A DNA stretch of 64,000 nt from Geothrix sp. 21YS21S-2 (GTDB lineage Bacteria; Acidobacteriota; Holophagae; Holophagales; Holophagaceae): positions 3,320,001 through 3,384,000 of the forward strand of contig NZ_CP132910.1 in NCBI RefSeq assembly GCF_030846775.1, read 5' to 3'. This document shows, in pieces, positions 25,279 through 34,856 of this stretch. The position numbers and the translations under genes are program-made. Numbering within the stretch: position 1 is the stretch's first letter; every line of letters starts with the position of its first letter. The notes beneath the pieces are model-generated. The model saw only the letters and a list, made by a program, of their open reading frames with translations. It did not search any database and was not told where the DNA came from.

Positions 25279-26244
25279 TCAGCGCAGGGAGGCGGCGACG
25301 CGGATTTCCACTTCCGGCTGGTCGGGGCTGTCGGTGGTCACGAGGATTTTTTCGCTGTACATGCCGGCCTTGGCATTGGCGGACAGGACCACTTGCAGGT
25401 CGTGGCGGCTGGAGGCGCCCTTGCCGCCACCCTCGACCCTGAGCACCGGGTTCGTGGTGCGGGCGGAGAGGATGCGGAAGGGCTTGCCGTCCACCTGCTT
25501 GAGGACGACCTTGGAGCGCTGCTCCTTGCCGGCGGGCTCGACCCAGGCCACGCGCCCGGGCTCGGCCACCACGGAGGCGCGCAGCTCCCACTGGACGGTC
25601 ACGTTGATGACGGCGGCCCGGGGATTGTCGGTCTTCACCACCACCGCGTCGGTGCCCGACTGGCGGGAGGCGGGGATCTTCGTGCCTTCCAGGAGGATGT
25701 CCACCCAGGCGTCGTTGCCTTCGGGGCGCACGGAGCAGCTGAGGTAGGGGGCGCCCGGGGACCTGGCGTCGGTGACGTGCACCGGCTTGCCGTTGCCGGA
25801 GACGAGCCGCACGGACACCTTGCGGGGGGAGGTCCTCTGGACGTCCTGCAGGAAGACCGCCTCGCTGGAGGGCATGATCTCCCGGAGAACCTCGGCCTCG
25901 AACGTGAGGTCCACGGTGGGGTTGGCGGGGTCGTTGGAGACCACCTGGATGGACTTGTGCACCGGGCCCCGGAAACCCACGGGGTTGAACGTGGCCTCGA
26001 CCTCGGTGCTCTGGCCCGGGTTGAGGGTCCACTGGCCGATGACGGTGGAGGTGCAGCCGCAGGAAGGATTGAGCCGGCTGATGTTGAGTGCGGCGTTGCC
26101 CTTGTTGGAGACCTTGAAGCGGTGCACGGCCTTGGCGTCCCCGTACAGCTTGCCGAAGTCGAAGTGGGGCTGGTCCACGGAAATGGATGGGGCCTGGGCC
26201 AGGCACAGGGCCGGGACCATCAGGCTCAAAAGGAAGGGACGCAT
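25279..26244 (-). CDS. DUF1573 exported protein
   Basis: 321 residues from the ATG at 26244 (GAGG 7 nt upstream; the codon two residues earlier is TTG). Signal peptide of about 18 residues (cleavage after CLA). Residues 25-110 are an immunoglobulin-like DUF1573 domain with FDFGKLYGDAK and the hallmark NPSCGCTST. Two further beta-rich repeats follow. The family is extracytoplasmic and of unknown function; the Cys pair in SCGC may bind metal or form a disulfide. It is co-directional with the heptose-type glycosyltransferases. Confidence 0.82.
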   Translation of the reverse strand: MRPFLLSLMVPALCLAQAPSISVDQPHFDFGKLYGDAKAVHRFKVSNKGNAALNISRLNPSCGCTSTVIGQWTLNPGQSTEVEATFNPVGFRGPVHKSIQVVSNDPANPTVDLTFEAEVLREIMPSSEAVFLQDVQRTSPRKVSVRLVSGNGKPVHVTDARSPGAPYLSCSVRPEGNDAWVDILLEGTKIPASRQSGTDAVVVKTDNPRAAVINVTVQWELRASVVAEPGRVAWVEPAGKEQRSKVVLKQVDGKPFRILSARTTNPVLRVEGGGKGASSRHDLQVVLSANAKAGMYSEKILVTTDSPDQPEVEIRVAASLR

Positions 26245-26271
26245 AAGCAACCTCGGGCGGACTGACCCATT

Positions 26272-27231
26272 CTAAGCTGAAACCAGGTCCATGAGCGTCC
26301 TCCAGGCCCGCTCGGGGGTAATGCCGGCCAGGCAGGGGTGCCCTTCCACCGCGCACACGGGCTTGAAACAGGGGGCGCAGGGGATGCCGTCCAGGCGGAT
26401 GCCGGCGGTCTTCGGGCCCCAGGGCGTGCTGCCTCCGGGGTCCGTGGCTCCGTAGAGGGCCAGGGTCGGGGTGGAGCAGGCGGCGGCCAGATGGCTCAGG
26501 CCCGAGTCGTTGCCCAGGGCGGCCCGGGCGCCCCGGAGCCAGGCGGCGGCCTGGACCAGGGACGTGCGGCCGCAGAGGTTGTGGGTGGCGTCCTGGGCGA
26601 CGAAGTCGCACACGTCGCGCTCGTCGGGGGTGCCCAGGACGGCCACGGCGAACCCATCCAGGCGGGCCAGGCGGGCCAGGTCACGGAAGTGCTCCCGTGG
26701 CCAGGCCTTGGAGGGCCAGGTGGAGCCGGGCATGAGGCAGATGTAGGGCTCGGCGGGCAGTTCCACGGTGACGGCCGGGGCGTAGTCCGCGAAGGGCATG
26801 GGGGGCAGGTCCGGCCAGCGCCGGGCCAGCACGGCGTGGTAGCGCTCCAGGAAGGGGCCCTGGGCGTCCCAGAAGGGGCCGCTGTGGGTGTTGAAGATCC
26901 CTGCGAGGCTCTCGTCCACGCCGATGCGCTCGGGCACGCGGGCGATCCAGGCCGCCAGGGCGGGGCGCAGGGATTTGGGGAAGTGGATGCTCCTGGCGGC
27001 CCGGTGTTCCCGGAGAAGGGCGGCCATGGCGAAGGGGCCGGGCTTGCCCCGGTCGGGCACCACGGCATCGGCCAGCTCGTGGCCCTCCACCAGGGAGACG
27101 GCGGGGTTGGGACCCCAGACCACGATGGGGCCTGCGCCGACGGTCCGCAGGACGCGGAGCACGGGGAGCTGCATGGCCGCGTCCCCCACGAACCGGGGGA
27201 AGCGCACCCAGGTGGCGCCCTGGGGGATCAC
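26272..27231 (-). CDS. Glycosyltransferase family 9 (heptosyltransferase-like), second gene
   Basis: 319 residues from a GTG start at 27231 that overlaps the end of the previous gene. It begins WVRFPRFVGDAAMQLPVLRVL, a GT9 N-terminal motif (FxxxGD). The donor-binding half contains CLMPGSTWPSKAWP and ALGNDSGLSHLAAAC. GT9 enzymes transfer heptose or related sugars to lipid A-core. The open frame continues far upstream, but that stretch overlaps the neighbouring GT9 gene and is not family-like. The exact acceptor is unknown. Confidence 0.82.
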   Translation of the reverse strand: MIPQGATWVRFPRFVGDAAMQLPVLRVLRTVGAGPIVVWGPNPAVSLVEGHELADAVVPDRGKPGPFAMAALLREHRAARSIHFPKSLRPALAAWIARVPERIGVDESLAGIFNTHSGPFWDAQGPFLERYHAVLARRWPDLPPMPFADYAPAVTVELPAEPYICLMPGSTWPSKAWPREHFRDLARLARLDGFAVAVLGTPDERDVCDFVAQDATHNLCGRTSLVQAAAWLRGARAALGNDSGLSHLAAACSTPTLALYGATDPGGSTPWGPKTAGIRLDGIPCAPCFKPVCAVEGHPCLAGITPERAWRTLMDLVSA

Positions 27232-28136
27232 GCGGGCCCCCGCAGGCGTTCCAGGTGGGGCAGCAGGGAGGCGGGGTCCAGCCGGTCCATGCCGCCCTTC
27301 AGGTCGGCCTCGGGGCCGGGATACTGGACCACCTGGACCCGGCGCCCCAGGGGGGCCCAGCGGCTGGGGCCGCGGTTGGAGCTGAGGCCCATGAGGGCGA
27401 GCACCGGCACATCCAGGGCCGCGGCCAGCTGGGTGGGACCGGTGGAGGGCCCCAGGAAGGCGTCGCAGGCCGCGATGCGGCCCAGGAGGCCCCGGAGGTC
27501 GGTCTTCCCCAGCTTCGAGTCCTCGGGCGGGGCGAGGATCACGGGGTGCCAGCCGGCGGCCTTCAGCACCGGCAGGGCCCGGGCCCACCAGGCTTCGGAG
27601 GGGTAGGCCGAGGAGCCCGAACTGCGGGTGGCGATGCCGAGCAGGGGCCGGGGCAGGGTGGCGAACTCGGCCAGGCCCAGGTCCCGCTCCTCCTGCCGGA
27701 GCCGGATCCGGGGCGGCGCCGGGAAGCCCCCCTCCCAGCCCCAGGGGCGGAGGAAGTCCAGGACGTTCTGGGCCTCGTGGCGGCCCGTGCCGTTGCGGCC
27801 CCTCCAGAGGACGTGGGTGGCGTCGAGGATCTGGCGGCCCCGGCTGCGGGCCACCCGCACCGGGACGCCGGCGGCCCTGGCCGCGGTGATGACGGCCACG
27901 TCCCGGTGGCCGAGGTTGAGGACGGCGTCGGGGGCGATCTCCCGCATGAGGGCGGCCAGGTCGGCGTCCGCCTCCCGGATGTGGACGCCCGGGAGGCCCT
28001 CCAGGAGCGGGGCCGCATAGGGGGACACCAGCCAGTGCACCTCGGCCTCCGGCATGCGCGAGAGGATGCGCTCCATCACGGGGAGCGAGATGACCACATC
28101 GCCGAGGGCGTCCGTCCTGCCGAGAAGAAAGCGCAT
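27228..28136 (-). CDS. Glycosyltransferase family 9 (heptosyltransferase-like), first gene
   Basis: 302 residues. MRFLLGRTDALGDVVISLPV is the classic GT9 opening. LGIATRSSGSSAYPSEAWW and FLGPSTGPTQLAAALDVPVLALMG form the nucleotide-sugar site. An ATG six codons upstream (28154) is possible, but GT9 proteins usually start directly at this motif. It is the first gene of a minus-strand run GT9-GT9-DUF1573-EamA-HldD and divergent from the NtrC-type regulator. Probable role: LPS core heptose transfer (inference). Confidence 0.85.
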   Translation of the reverse strand: MRFLLGRTDALGDVVISLPVMERILSRMPEAEVHWLVSPYAAPLLEGLPGVHIREADADLAALMREIAPDAVLNLGHRDVAVITAARAAGVPVRVARSRGRQILDATHVLWRGRNGTGRHEAQNVLDFLRPWGWEGGFPAPPRIRLRQEERDLGLAEFATLPRPLLGIATRSSGSSAYPSEAWWARALPVLKAAGWHPVILAPPEDSKLGKTDLRGLLGRIAACDAFLGPSTGPTQLAAALDVPVLALMGLSSNRGPSRWAPLGRRVQVVQYPGPEADLKGGMDRLDPASLLPHLERLRGPA

Positions 28137-28217
28137 GATTGGATGGTTCCTCATTCCCCAAGGCTGGTCAACGCTGAGATACTGGGCCCGAGCCTCCGCC
28201 CCCCGAAAAGCGAGCCC

Positions 28218-29684
28218 ATGCGCCCTCCCATTTCCCCCAAAACCATCCTGCTGGTCGAGGATGAGGCCAGTTTCCGGGACGTCCTCCAGATGGGACTGGC
28301 CCCCCAGGGGTTCGAGACCGTCACCGCCGCGGGGCTGGCCGAGGCCCGGGCGGCCCTGGAGGCCCGCCCCTTCGACGCGGTGGTCTCGGACCTGCGGCTC
28401 AAGGACGGCAGCGGCATCGACCTGCTCACCTGGATGAAGGAGCGGGACCTGGACATCCCGGTGGTGATCATGACCGCCTTCGCCACCACCGAGACCACGG
28501 TGCGGGCCCTCAACCTGGGCGCGGTGGACTTCCTCACCAAGACCAAGAACGACATCCAGGAGCTGTCCAAGGTCCTGAAGGGGATCTTCTCGGTCTCGGT
28601 CTCCCCCGGGCCCGACGTGCGGGACATCGGGGACCTGGTGGGGGTGGGGCCCACCATCCGCAAGGTCCAGGCCCTCGTGGGCAAGATCGCCCGGGCCGAC
28701 ACCACCGTGCTGGTCACGGGGGAGAGCGGCACGGGCAAGGAGATCGTGGCCCGGCTCGTGCACCGCTACTCGGACCGGGCCAAGGGGCCCTTCGTGCCGG
28801 TGAACTGCGGGGCCCTTCCCGAGGCGCTGCTGGAATCCGAGCTCTTCGGCTACGAGAAGGGGGCCTTCACGGGAGCCAACCTCACCAAGCGGGGCCTGTT
28901 CGAGGAGGCGGAGGGGGGCGTCATCTTCCTGGACGAGATCGGCGAGATTCCGCTGCCCCTGCAGGTCAAGCTCCTGCGCGTCCTCCAGGAGCGGCGGATC
29001 CGGCGCGTGGGGGCCAACGAGGAGCGGGCGGTGGACGTCCGGGTCATCGGCGCCACGAACCGGGATCTGCGGGACCGGGCCGAAAAGGGGCTCTTCCGCC
29101 AGGACCTCTACTACCGCCTGAACATCCTCCACATCGAGCTGCCCCCGCTGCGGGAGCGCCAGGAGGACCTGCCGGTCCTGGTCGAGCACTTCCTGGCCAA
29201 GTTCTGCCGGAAGCTCAACAAGCCGACCATGGGGCTGGGGGAGGAGGCCATGGCGGTCCTGCGGGCCTGCCGGTTCCCCGGCAATGTGCGGGAGCTTGAG
29301 AATCTCATGGAACGGTGCGTCGCCCTGAACTCCGGGGGGCCCATCGGCGTGGACCTCTTCCCCGACGACCTGATGTCCCGCAACGCGGGCGGAGGCCCCA
29401 TGGTGGCCGGGGCCCTGGACATTCCCCCGGGGGGGTTCGACCTGGAGGGCTACCTGGGCGCCCTGAAGGGGCACTTCATGCTCGGTGCCCTGGAGCGGGC
29501 GGAGGGCAACAAGACCAAGGCCGCCCGGCTCCTGGGCATGAGCTTCCGTGCCTACCGGTACTGGCTGCAGGAAATGGGAGGCAAGGGGACGCCCGCCCCG
29601 GCCTTCCCGGTACCCGAATCCTTCCCCCCCGCGGAGGCCGCGGAAGGCGACGCCAAGGGCGACATTCCCAATGATTTCTTGTAA
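28218..29684 (+). CDS. NtrC/PilR-family sigma-54-dependent response regulator
   Basis: 488 residues. Receiver domain 8-122 with D58 as phospho-acceptor (VVSDLR). AAA+ domain with Walker A GESGTGKE at 168-175, the sigma-54 contact loop GAFTGA near 217, and [14 protein letters not shown] Fis-type helix-turn-helix ([20 protein letters not shown]) lies near 450, and a Pro/Ala-rich tail follows. It activates sigma-54 promoters after phosphorylation. A near-match sigma-54 promoter and a pseudopilin gene lie immediately downstream, so a PilR-like role is plausible. The partner kinase is not in the window. Confidence 0.93.
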   Translation: MRPPISPKTILLVEDEASFRDVLQMGLAPQGFETVTAAGLAEARAALEARPFDAVVSDLRLKDGSGIDLLTWMKERDLDIPVVIMTAFATTETTVRALNLGAVDFLTKTKNDIQELSKVLKGIFSVSVSPGPDVRDIGDLVGVGPTIRKVQALVGKIARADTTVLVTGESGTGKEIVARLVHRYSDRAKGPFVPVNCGALPEALLESELFGYEKGAFTGANLTKRGLFEEAEGGVIFLDEIGEIPLPLQVKLLRVLQERRIRRVGANEERAVDVRVIGATNRDLRDRAEKGLFRQDLYYRLNILHIELPPLRERQEDLPVLVEHFLAKFCRKLNKPTMGLGEEAMAVLRACRFPGNVRELENLMERCVALNSGGPIGVDLFPDDLMSRNAGGGPMVAGALDIPPGGFDLEGYLGALKGHFMLGALERAEGNKTKAARLLGMSFRAYRYWLQEMGGKGTPAPAFPVPESFPPAEAAEGDAKGDIPNDFL

Positions 29685-29697
29685 AATCCTTGACCTG

Positions 29698-29714
29698 TGG
29701 CACACTGGGATGCT
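29698..29714 (+). promoter_or_regulatory. Near-match sigma-54 promoter before the pseudopilin gene
   Basis: TGGCAC at 29698-29703 is a perfect -24 element, and GATGCT at 29709-29714 resembles the -12 element. The GG-to-GC distance is one nucleotide longer than the canonical spacing, which normally weakens or abolishes sigma-54 recognition. It lies 13 nt after the NtrC-type regulator gene and about 65 nt before the pseudopilin ATG. Confidence 0.4.
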
Positions 29715-29780
29715 TGGACAAGGTCGTCCGGGTTACCCATACTTATCTCTACCCTGGACCTCCCTTCCCCGGAAAGAGAC

Positions 29781-30236
29781 ATGAAAAAGAACAAACAAGC
29801 TGGCTTCTCGCTGATGGAACTGCTGGTCGCCATGATGATCATGGCCGTCCTCGCCACCATCGGTATCCGGAAGTACCAGGAGTTCTCCGCCAATGCGCGC
29901 TACATCAAGGCCCACGACACCGTGAAGACGGTGTCCGAGGGGCTGGACTTCTACTACCTCAAGCATGGGAAGTATCCTGACTTCACAAGCTTCGAAGCGA
30001 TGGTGGAACCCAACTCGGTGCTGGTGAAGGAGAACAACATTCCCGTGAACGTGGCTTCGACGGACCCCTGGGGCAACCCCTTCGAAGGGAAGTCCGGCAA
30101 GGGCGGCTACGAGCTGAAGTGCGCGGGCGACCCGGGCGGCTCCGCCGACCGGCCTCCCTTCACCGCCGAACCCGGCAAGAACACCGGCCCCTCCGGCGCA
30201 GCGCCCGCAGGTCCCGAGAAGGAACCCGCGAAATGA
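29781..30236 (+). CDS. GspG-like type II pseudopilin / type IV pilin-like protein
   Basis: 151 residues from the ATG at 29781. A short charged leader (MKKNKQAG) precedes FSLMELLVAMMIMAVLATI, the class III prepilin signal with Glu at +5. STDPWGNPFEG near residue 95 is the DPWGNP signature of the major pseudopilin GspG. The C-terminus ends in a Pro/Gly/Ala-rich tail of about 35 residues, longer than in typical GspG. It would be assembled in the periplasm after prepilin peptidase cleavage. The stop overlaps the yceD start (ATGA), an unusual coupling to a housekeeping operon. Confidence 0.85.
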   Translation: MKKNKQAGFSLMELLVAMMIMAVLATIGIRKYQEFSANARYIKAHDTVKTVSEGLDFYYLKHGKYPDFTSFEAMVEPNSVLVKENNIPVNVASTDPWGNPFEGKSGKGGYELKCAGDPGGSADRPPFTAEPGKNTGPSGAAPAGPEKEPAK

Positions 30237-30757
30237 TTGATCTTTCCCAGCTGCCCCCCGAGGGCGTGAGTGTGGACGGCGTGACCGGCGCCCTGGACCT
30301 GGGGGACGGCACGCGCCTGCGCGAAGCCACCTGGCAGGTGCGGGTGATGCCTTCGGACGCGGATTTCTTCCTCGAGGTCAAGGGCGAGGCCACCTGGGAA
30401 GGGGGCTGCTCCCGGTGCCTCGAACCCCTGGACCTGGGCATCGAGGTGGAGAGCCAGTTCCTGGGCAGCCGCGACAAGGAGCTCGCCGTGGGCGGGTCCC
30501 ACGCGCTAGGCAGCCAGGACCTGGACGTGGTCTTCCTGCCCGAGCCGGTCCTGGACGAGGAGGCCCTCGCCCGCGAGCACTTCCTGCTCCACGCCCCCAT
30601 GCATCCGCTCTGCCGGGAGGACTGCAAGGGCCTCTGCCCGCAGTGCGGCAAGAACTGGAACAAGGGTCCCTGCTCCTGCCACCCCGAGCTGGTGAAGGAA
30701 CCGGGCGCCCTGGCCAAGGCCCTTTCGGGCCTGAAACTCAACCTGGAAGACGCCTGA
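30233..30757 (+). CDS. yceD: YceD/DUF177 family protein
   Basis: 174 residues from the ATG at 30233 that overlaps the pseudopilin stop. WEGGCSRCLEPL and the cysteine cluster CREDCKGLCPQCGKN near residue 130 identify the DUF177 family, which is linked to 23S rRNA accumulation and nearly always precedes rpmF. The following genes are rpmF and plsX, the standard order yceD-rpmF-plsX. Cysteines probably bind zinc (inference). Confidence 0.9.
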   Translation: MIDLSQLPPEGVSVDGVTGALDLGDGTRLREATWQVRVMPSDADFFLEVKGEATWEGGCSRCLEPLDLGIEVESQFLGSRDKELAVGGSHALGSQDLDVVFLPEPVLDEEALAREHFLLHAPMHPLCREDCKGLCPQCGKNWNKGPCSCHPELVKEPGALAKALSGLKLNLEDA

Positions 30758-30806
30758 CCCGGCTTCCTCCCTTTTCCCAAACCGACCACTCTCCGAGGAG
30801 TCAACT

Positions 30807-30992
30807 ATGCCGAATCCCAAGCGCCGCCATTCCCGCGCCCGCCGCGACCGCCGCCGCACCCACGATTCCCTCGACACCATGAGCTCGAGCACCTGCCCCA
30901 ACTGCGGCGTGCCCAAGATGCCCCACCGTGTCTGCCCCTCCTGCGGCTTCTACCGCGGCAAACTGACCGTGCGTCCCGCCCAGACCGTCTGA
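30807..30992 (+). CDS. rpmF: 50S ribosomal protein L32
   Basis: 61 residues beginning MPNPKRRHSRARRDRRRTHD, diagnostic for L32. It carries the zinc-ribbon form with C30-x2-C33 and C43-x2-C46 (CPNC and CPSC). A GAGGAG ribosome site lies 9-10 nt upstream of the ATG. Confidence 0.97.
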   Translation: MPNPKRRHSRARRDRRRTHDSLDTMSSSTCPNCGVPKMPHRVCPSCGFYRGKLTVRPAQTV

Positions 30993-30999
30993 GGCCAGG

Positions 31000-32052
31000 G
31001 TGGACGCTCCCGCCATCTACCGGATCGCCCTGGACGTGATGGGCGGGGACAACGCCCCCGTCGCCCTTCTCGAAGGGGCCCGGGCGGCGCTGAATGCGCA
31101 TCCCGAACTCTTCCTCCACCTCGTGGGGGATGAGGACCGGCTGCGCCCCCTGCTGGGCCACTTCGGCCTCAAGGGGGACCTCTCGTCCCGGTTTGCCATC
31201 GTCCACGCCGCCAGCGTCGTGGACATGGACGACAAGGCGACGTCCATCCTGAAGGAGAAGAAGGACTCGAGCATCCGCGTCGCGGCTCAGCTCGTGCGGG
31301 AGGGCAAGGCGGACGGCGTGGTGTCCATGGGGCACACCGGCGCCGCCATGGTCGCGTCCAAGATGGTCCTGGGCACCCTCCCGGGGGTGGACCGGCCCTG
31401 CCTGGCGACCATCCTCCCCAACATGACAGGCCGTCCCACCGTCCTCCTGGACGTCGGGGCGAACATCGACTGCCGGCCGGAGCACATCGCCCAGTTCGCG
31501 GTCATGGGATCGGTCTACGCCGAGGAGGTGCTTGGCATCGCCCGGCCCCGCGTGGGCGTCCTGAGCGTGGGCGAGGAGGAGGGCAAGGGCTCCACCACCA
31601 CCCGGGAGGCGGCCCAGGCCCTCAAGGACATGGACCTCAACTTCACCGGCAACGCCGAGGGGCGCGACATCTGGAACGGCAAGTTCGATGTCATCGCCTG
31701 CGACGGCTTCGTGGGCAACGCCCTCCTGAAGTCCGCCGAGGCCCTGGCCGAGGGGCTCATCCAGGGCATGAAGGGGGTCTTCAAGGAGAACCTCCTCACC
31801 AAGCTGGGCGCGCTGCTGACCATGAACGGCCTGAAGCGCTTCGCGGCCAGGCTGGACTACGCCGAGTACGGCGGCGCGCCGCTGCTGGGCGTGAAGGGCA
31901 TCTCCATCATCGGCCACGGCCGTTCCAACTCCAAGGCCGTGCACAGCGCCATCCGCGCCGCGCTCATGGCCTGCGAGCACGGCGTGAACGACCACATCCA
32001 GGAGACCCTGGGACGGCTCATGTCCCAGGCTGGCACCCAAGAGACATCCTGA
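31000..32052 (+). CDS. plsX: Phosphate acyltransferase PlsX
   Basis: 350 residues from a GTG at 31000. [13 protein letters not shown] near the N-terminus, [10 protein letters not shown], and [11 protein letters not shown] are PlsX signatures. The enzyme makes acyl-phosphate from acyl-ACP for phospholipid synthesis. It follows rpmF by 7 nt. The usual downstream fab genes are absent; a terminator and pyrH come next. Confidence 0.95.
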   Translation: MDAPAIYRIALDVMGGDNAPVALLEGARAALNAHPELFLHLVGDEDRLRPLLGHFGLKGDLSSRFAIVHAASVVDMDDKATSILKEKKDSSIRVAAQLVREGKADGVVSMGHTGAAMVASKMVLGTLPGVDRPCLATILPNMTGRPTVLLDVGANIDCRPEHIAQFAVMGSVYAEEVLGIARPRVGVLSVGEEEGKGSTTTREAAQALKDMDLNFTGNAEGRDIWNGKFDVIACDGFVGNALLKSAEALAEGLIQGMKGVFKENLLTKLGALLTMNGLKRFAARLDYAEYGGAPLLGVKGISIIGHGRSNSKAVHSAIRAALMACEHGVNDHIQETLGRLMSQAGTQETS

Positions 32053-32079
32053 GGCAGGGGTCCCCCCCTGGACAGAACC

Positions 32080-32117
32080 GCGCTCCCGGATGTCGCCCGC
32101 ATTCGGGAGCGCATTTT
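32080..32117 (+). terminator. Rho-independent terminator after plsX
   Basis: GCGCTCCCG (32080-32088) pairs with CGGGAGCGC (32104-32112) and is followed by ATTTT. The loop is 15 nt. It separates the rpmF-plsX operon from pyrH. Confidence 0.75.
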
Positions 32118-32144
32118 CCGCACGTCCGCACCGTTGGAGCCCCC

Positions 32145-32849
32145 ATGAAATACAAGCGCATCCTCCTGAAGCTCTCCGGCGAGGCCCTCATGGGCGAACA
32201 GGGTCACGGCATCGACCCCGAGGTGGTGGCCATGATCGCCGACCAGGTGAAGACCATCCAGGGCCTGGGGGTGGAGGTGGGCCTGGTCATCGGCGGCGGC
32301 AACATCTTCCGGGGGGTGGCCGGTGCCACCAAGGGCATGGACCGGGTCACCGCCGACCACATGGGCATGCTCGCCACCATGATCAACGCCCTGGCCCTCC
32401 AGGACGCCCTGGAGCAGCACGGCGTGGAGACCCGGGTCATGTCGGGCATCGACGTGCCCAAGGTGGCCGAGAGCTACATCCGCCGCCGGGCCATGCGGCA
32501 CATGGAGAAGGGCCGGGTCGTGATCTTCGGGGCCGGCACGGGCAACCCCTACTTCTCCACCGATACCGCAGCCGCCTTGCGGGCCAACGAGATCGACGCC
32601 GAGGTGGTGATGAAGGCCACCAACGTGGACGGCATCTACACCGCCGATCCCAAGAAGGACGCATCGGCCACCAAGTACGAGCACATCTCCTTCCAGGAGG
32701 TCCTGGAGAAGAACCTCAAGGTCATGGACGCCGCGGCCATCTCGCTGTGCCGGGACAACCACCTGCCCATCCTGGTGTTCAACATGAACGTGCCGGGGAA
32801 CCTGCTGGCCGCGGTCAACGGGGACGTGGTGGGCACGCTCGTGGGGTAG
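32145..32849 (+). CDS. pyrH: UMP kinase
   Basis: 234 residues, typical PyrH size. [15 protein letters not shown] at the start, [10 protein letters not shown], and [23 protein letters not shown] are characteristic of the amino-acid-kinase-fold UMP kinase, which makes UDP from UMP. It is not beside tsf or frr, its usual neighbours. The next gene begins 2 nt after the stop. Confidence 0.96.
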   Translation: MKYKRILLKLSGEALMGEQGHGIDPEVVAMIADQVKTIQGLGVEVGLVIGGGNIFRGVAGATKGMDRVTADHMGMLATMINALALQDALEQHGVETRVMSGIDVPKVAESYIRRRAMRHMEKGRVVIFGAGTGNPYFSTDTAAALRANEIDAEVVMKATNVDGIYTADPKKDASATKYEHISFQEVLEKNLKVMDAAAISLCRDNHLPILVFNMNVPGNLLAAVNGDVVGTLVG

Positions 32850-32851
32850 CC

Positions 32852-34195
32852 ATGGACCTCTTCGCCGGCCTTCCCGACACCTCCGTCCTCACCGGCGCCG
32901 ACCTCACCGAGGGCTACCGGCGCGACGAGTCCCACGTGGTGGGGGACCCGCCCCTGGCGGTGGCCAGGCCCCGCAGCGCCGCGGCCCTGCGGGAGCTGGT
33001 GAGGCTGGCCAAGGCGGAAGGGTTCGCCCTGGTGCCCCGGGGCGCGGGGACGGGGAAGGCGGGGGGATGCGTGCCCCTGGGGCGCGCGGTCGTGGTGGAC
33101 ATGGGGGAATTCCCGGGGAGCATCCGGGTGTCGAGGCCGGACCTGGCGCTGTGGGCGCCGGCCAGCGCGATGCTCCGGGACGTGAAGGCCGCGGCCCTGG
33201 CCGAGGGCCTCTTCTACCCGCCGGATCCCAATTCCTGGGAGCAGTGCGCCTTTGGGGGCAGCCTCGCCACCAACGCGGGAGGGCCGGGGGCCTGCAAGTA
33301 CGGCATGACCCGCCACTGGGTGCTGGCCGTCGACGCGCTCATGGAGGACGGGGAGGTGCACACCTTCGGGATCCCCAGCGTGAAGTGCAACGTGGGGCCC
33401 AGCCTGGGGCAGCTGCTGGTGGGCAGCGAGGGGATCTTCGGGATCATCACGGGGGCCGCGGTGCGCCTGGTGCCCGCCCCCCGGGAGGGGCTCACCCTGC
33501 TGCTGCCCATGGAGCGCTGGCACGAGCTGCTGGACCTGCCGGGGCGCCTGGTGGAGGCCGGGTACCTGCCGTCGGCCTTCGAGTTCTGGGACCCGGCGGT
33601 GCTGCGGGACCTGCGTGAGCACGGCCCCGAGGCCGCGCGCCGGATGCCGGGCGAGGCCCTGGCCCTGCTGGAGTTCGACGACCGGGACTGCGGGTCCGAG
33701 GCCTTCCTGGAGGGCCTGGTCGAGGCGCTGGGCGATCTGGCCGAGCACCTCCAGTCCGCCACGGACGCGCGCCAGCGGGAGGCCCTGTGGGCGGTGCGGC
33801 GCACCACCTCCTCCCACCTCAAGGAGCGGTTCCCGAAAAAGGTCAGCGAGGACATCGTGGTGCCCCGGAGCCGCATCCGGGAGTTCTTCGAGGCGCTGGA
33901 GGCCCTGGGGCTGCCCACGGTCACCTACGGCCACCTGGGCGACGGCAACCTGCACGTGAACCTCCTGGCCGCCGGCGAGACGCCGCGTCCCGAACTGGAC
34001 CGCCAGCTCATGGAGCTGTTCGGCCTGTGCGTGCGGCTGGGGGGCACCCTCAGCGGCGAGCACGGCATCGGGCTCGCCAAGCGCGACGCGTTCCAGCACT
34101 TCGCCGATCCCTTCCAGATAGCGGCCCTACGCTCGATCAAACGGGCCCTGGATCCCGTCGGCATCTTCAATCCCGGAAAGGTGGTCCTGCCATGA
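32852..34195 (+). CDS. FAD-linked oxidase, GlcD/D-lactate dehydrogenase type
   Basis: 447 residues from the ATG at 32852. The FAD-binding PCMH domain (about 35-215) has PRGAGTGKAGGCVPLG and GGSLATNAGGPGACKYG. The C-terminal FAD oxidase domain (about 230-445) has TYGHLGDGNLHVN and SGEHGIGLAKRD. These match GlcD, D-lactate dehydrogenase and related 2-hydroxyacid oxidases. There is no GlcE/GlcF partner or iron-sulfur domain alongside, so the electron acceptor and exact substrate are open. It overlaps glpQ by ATGA. Confidence 0.9.
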   Translation: MDLFAGLPDTSVLTGADLTEGYRRDESHVVGDPPLAVARPRSAAALRELVRLAKAEGFALVPRGAGTGKAGGCVPLGRAVVVDMGEFPGSIRVSRPDLALWAPASAMLRDVKAAALAEGLFYPPDPNSWEQCAFGGSLATNAGGPGACKYGMTRHWVLAVDALMEDGEVHTFGIPSVKCNVGPSLGQLLVGSEGIFGIITGAAVRLVPAPREGLTLLLPMERWHELLDLPGRLVEAGYLPSAFEFWDPAVLRDLREHGPEAARRMPGEALALLEFDDRDCGSEAFLEGLVEALGDLAEHLQSATDARQREALWAVRRTTSSHLKERFPKKVSEDIVVPRSRIREFFEALEALGLPTVTYGHLGDGNLHVNLLAAGETPRPELDRQLMELFGLCVRLGGTLSGEHGIGLAKRDAFQHFADPFQIAALRSIKRALDPVGIFNPGKVVLP

Positions 34196-34839
34196 CCCTC
34201 ATCCTCGGCCACCGCGGCCTCTCCTCCACGCACCTGGAGAACTCCATGACGGCCTTCCGGGCCGCCCTGCAGGCCGGCATGGACGGCTTCGAGCTGGACG
34301 TGCAGCCCACCACCGACGGCGTGTGCTGCGTCCTGCACGACGACGACCTGGGGCGCACCGCCAAGGCCGGCGGGGTGCTCCGCAAGCTGCGCGCATCGGA
34401 GCTGCCGCCGCTGCGAAACGGCGAACCGGTGCCCCGCCTCTCGGACGTTCTTGAGCTGGATGCGAAGCTGGTGAACGTGGAGCTGAAGGGCGAACCGGGG
34501 TGGAAGCAGGCGCTGGCGGCGGTGGAGGCGGCCGAGGCTTTGGACCGGGTCCTCTTCAGCAGCTTCGAGCATAGCGAGGTGCTGCAGCTTTGGGCGGCCT
34601 GCCAGGAGGCCCGCTGTGGGTTCCTGTGGGAGACGGACGAGGCGGACGACCTGGACGCGGAGTCCCTGGACGATCTGCCGGAGAAGCTCACCTTCCATGT
34701 GCCGCTGGCGTCGGTGAGGAAGCGGCCGGAGTTCTGGAAGGCTTACGCGAAACGATTGGCGCTGTGGGGAATGAAGACCCCTGGCGAGGCCGCGGGGCTG
34801 GGGTTCGAGCCGGGCATCCTGATCACGGACGGGGTCTGA
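34192..34839 (+). CDS. glpQ: Glycerophosphodiester phosphodiesterase
   Basis: 215 residues, cytoplasmic short form without signal peptide. GHRGLSSTHLENS, FELDVQPTTDGVCCVLHDD and NVELKG give the catalytic HRG, the metal-binding E-x-D and the His of the GDPD family. It hydrolyses glycerophosphodiesters to glycerol-3-phosphate. It is translationally coupled to the FAD oxidase upstream. Confidence 0.92.
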   Translation: MTLILGHRGLSSTHLENSMTAFRAALQAGMDGFELDVQPTTDGVCCVLHDDDLGRTAKAGGVLRKLRASELPPLRNGEPVPRLSDVLELDAKLVNVELKGEPGWKQALAAVEAAEALDRVLFSSFEHSEVLQLWAACQEARCGFLWETDEADDLDAESLDDLPEKLTFHVPLASVRKRPEFWKAYAKRLALWGMKTPGEAAGLGFEPGILITDGV

Positions 34840-34856
34840 ACAAGGATGGAATGGAT

